The translations under genes were made by a program, and so were the position numbers. Shown in pieces: positions 5,938 through 5,998 of a stretch of 5,998 nucleotides of DNA. Below the pieces are notes generated by a model. It was not told where the DNA came from. It ran no database searches and saw nothing but the letters and a program-made list of their open reading frames with translations. The stretch covers positions 1-5,998 of the forward strand of contig SYEN01000214.1 of assembly GCA_005800795.1 (NCBI GenBank), read 5' to 3'. Source of the stretch: Burkholderiales bacterium (GTDB lineage Bacteria; Pseudomonadota; Gammaproteobacteria; Burkholderiales; SG8-41). Every line of letters starts with the position of its first letter. The stretch's first letter is position 1.

Positions 5938-5998
5938 TAAAATCAGCCTTCTAGTGCCAACCAGTACCATCGGTTCCAGCCAGTACCATTACGCGCCC
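5938..5998 (+). other. possible divergent promoter element and gene start at the window edge
   Basis: TAAAAT at 5938-5943 resembles a -10 box on the + strand, but the -35 region is poor. A GTG at 5954 opens a frame (MPTSTIGSSQYHYAP) that runs off the window. No Shine-Dalgarno is visible and the leader would be only a few bases. The true divergent gene may instead start outside the window. No product can be assigned. Confidence 0.2.
5957..5989 (+). repeat. two-copy 19-bp-period tandem repeat
   Basis: CCAACCAGTACCAT at 5957-5970 and CCAGCCAGTACCAT at 5976-5989 differ at one base and sit 19 bp apart. They lie just upstream of the divergent cytochrome promoter. They may be a small duplication or paired regulator sites. 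Confidence 0.6.

Overview
The window most resembles a betaproteobacterial chromosome. GC content is moderately high. The markers are a VPEP-type PEP-CTERM sorting signal, a membrane-anchored cytochrome c5 and an ApaH with the GDLQGC form of its first motif. No phage, transposase, integrase, CRISPR array, rRNA or tRNA was seen. The species cannot be named from this sequence.

Layout. On the + strand, positions 1-909 hold the 3' part of a PfkB-family (adenosine kinase-like) sugar/nucleoside kinase, cut by the window edge. Positions 978-1769 hold a PlsC-type 1-acylglycerol-3-phosphate acyltransferase. A perfect 19-bp inverted repeat (1803-1844) then acts as a shared terminator for the converging strands. 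Everything after it is on the - strand. In transcription order these are a membrane-anchored c-type cytochrome (5851-5291), a terminator (about 5272-5244), apaH (5220-4384), an isopenicillin-N-synthase-like 2-oxoglutarate/Fe(II) oxygenase (4229-3180), a 486-bp gene-free stretch (3179-2694), and a secreted fibro-slime-domain protein with a PEP-CTERM tail (2693-1857). The right edge carries the cytochrome promoter, a 19-bp tandem repeat and possibly the first codons of a divergent gene.

The most notable feature is in the fibro-slime/PEP-CTERM gene. One TGA codon (2204-2202) interrupts an otherwise continuous frame in the middle of the conserved domain. Coding signal continues in the same frame on both sides. 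A signal peptide and a strong ribosome-binding site lie upstream, and an intact sorting signal lies downstream. The simplest explanation is a recent nonsense mutation or a sequencing error. Readthrough, giving a small share of sorted full-length protein, is the more interesting alternative. The 486-bp region upstream holds an 18-bp dyad, a short direct repeat and a short + strand reading frame with a strong Shine-Dalgarno sequence.

The genes do not form one pathway. They cover nucleoside or sugar phosphorylation, phospholipid synthesis, Ap4A hydrolysis, electron transfer, an oxygenase of unknown substrate, and an exported surface or matrix protein. I found no clear new multi-gene system.
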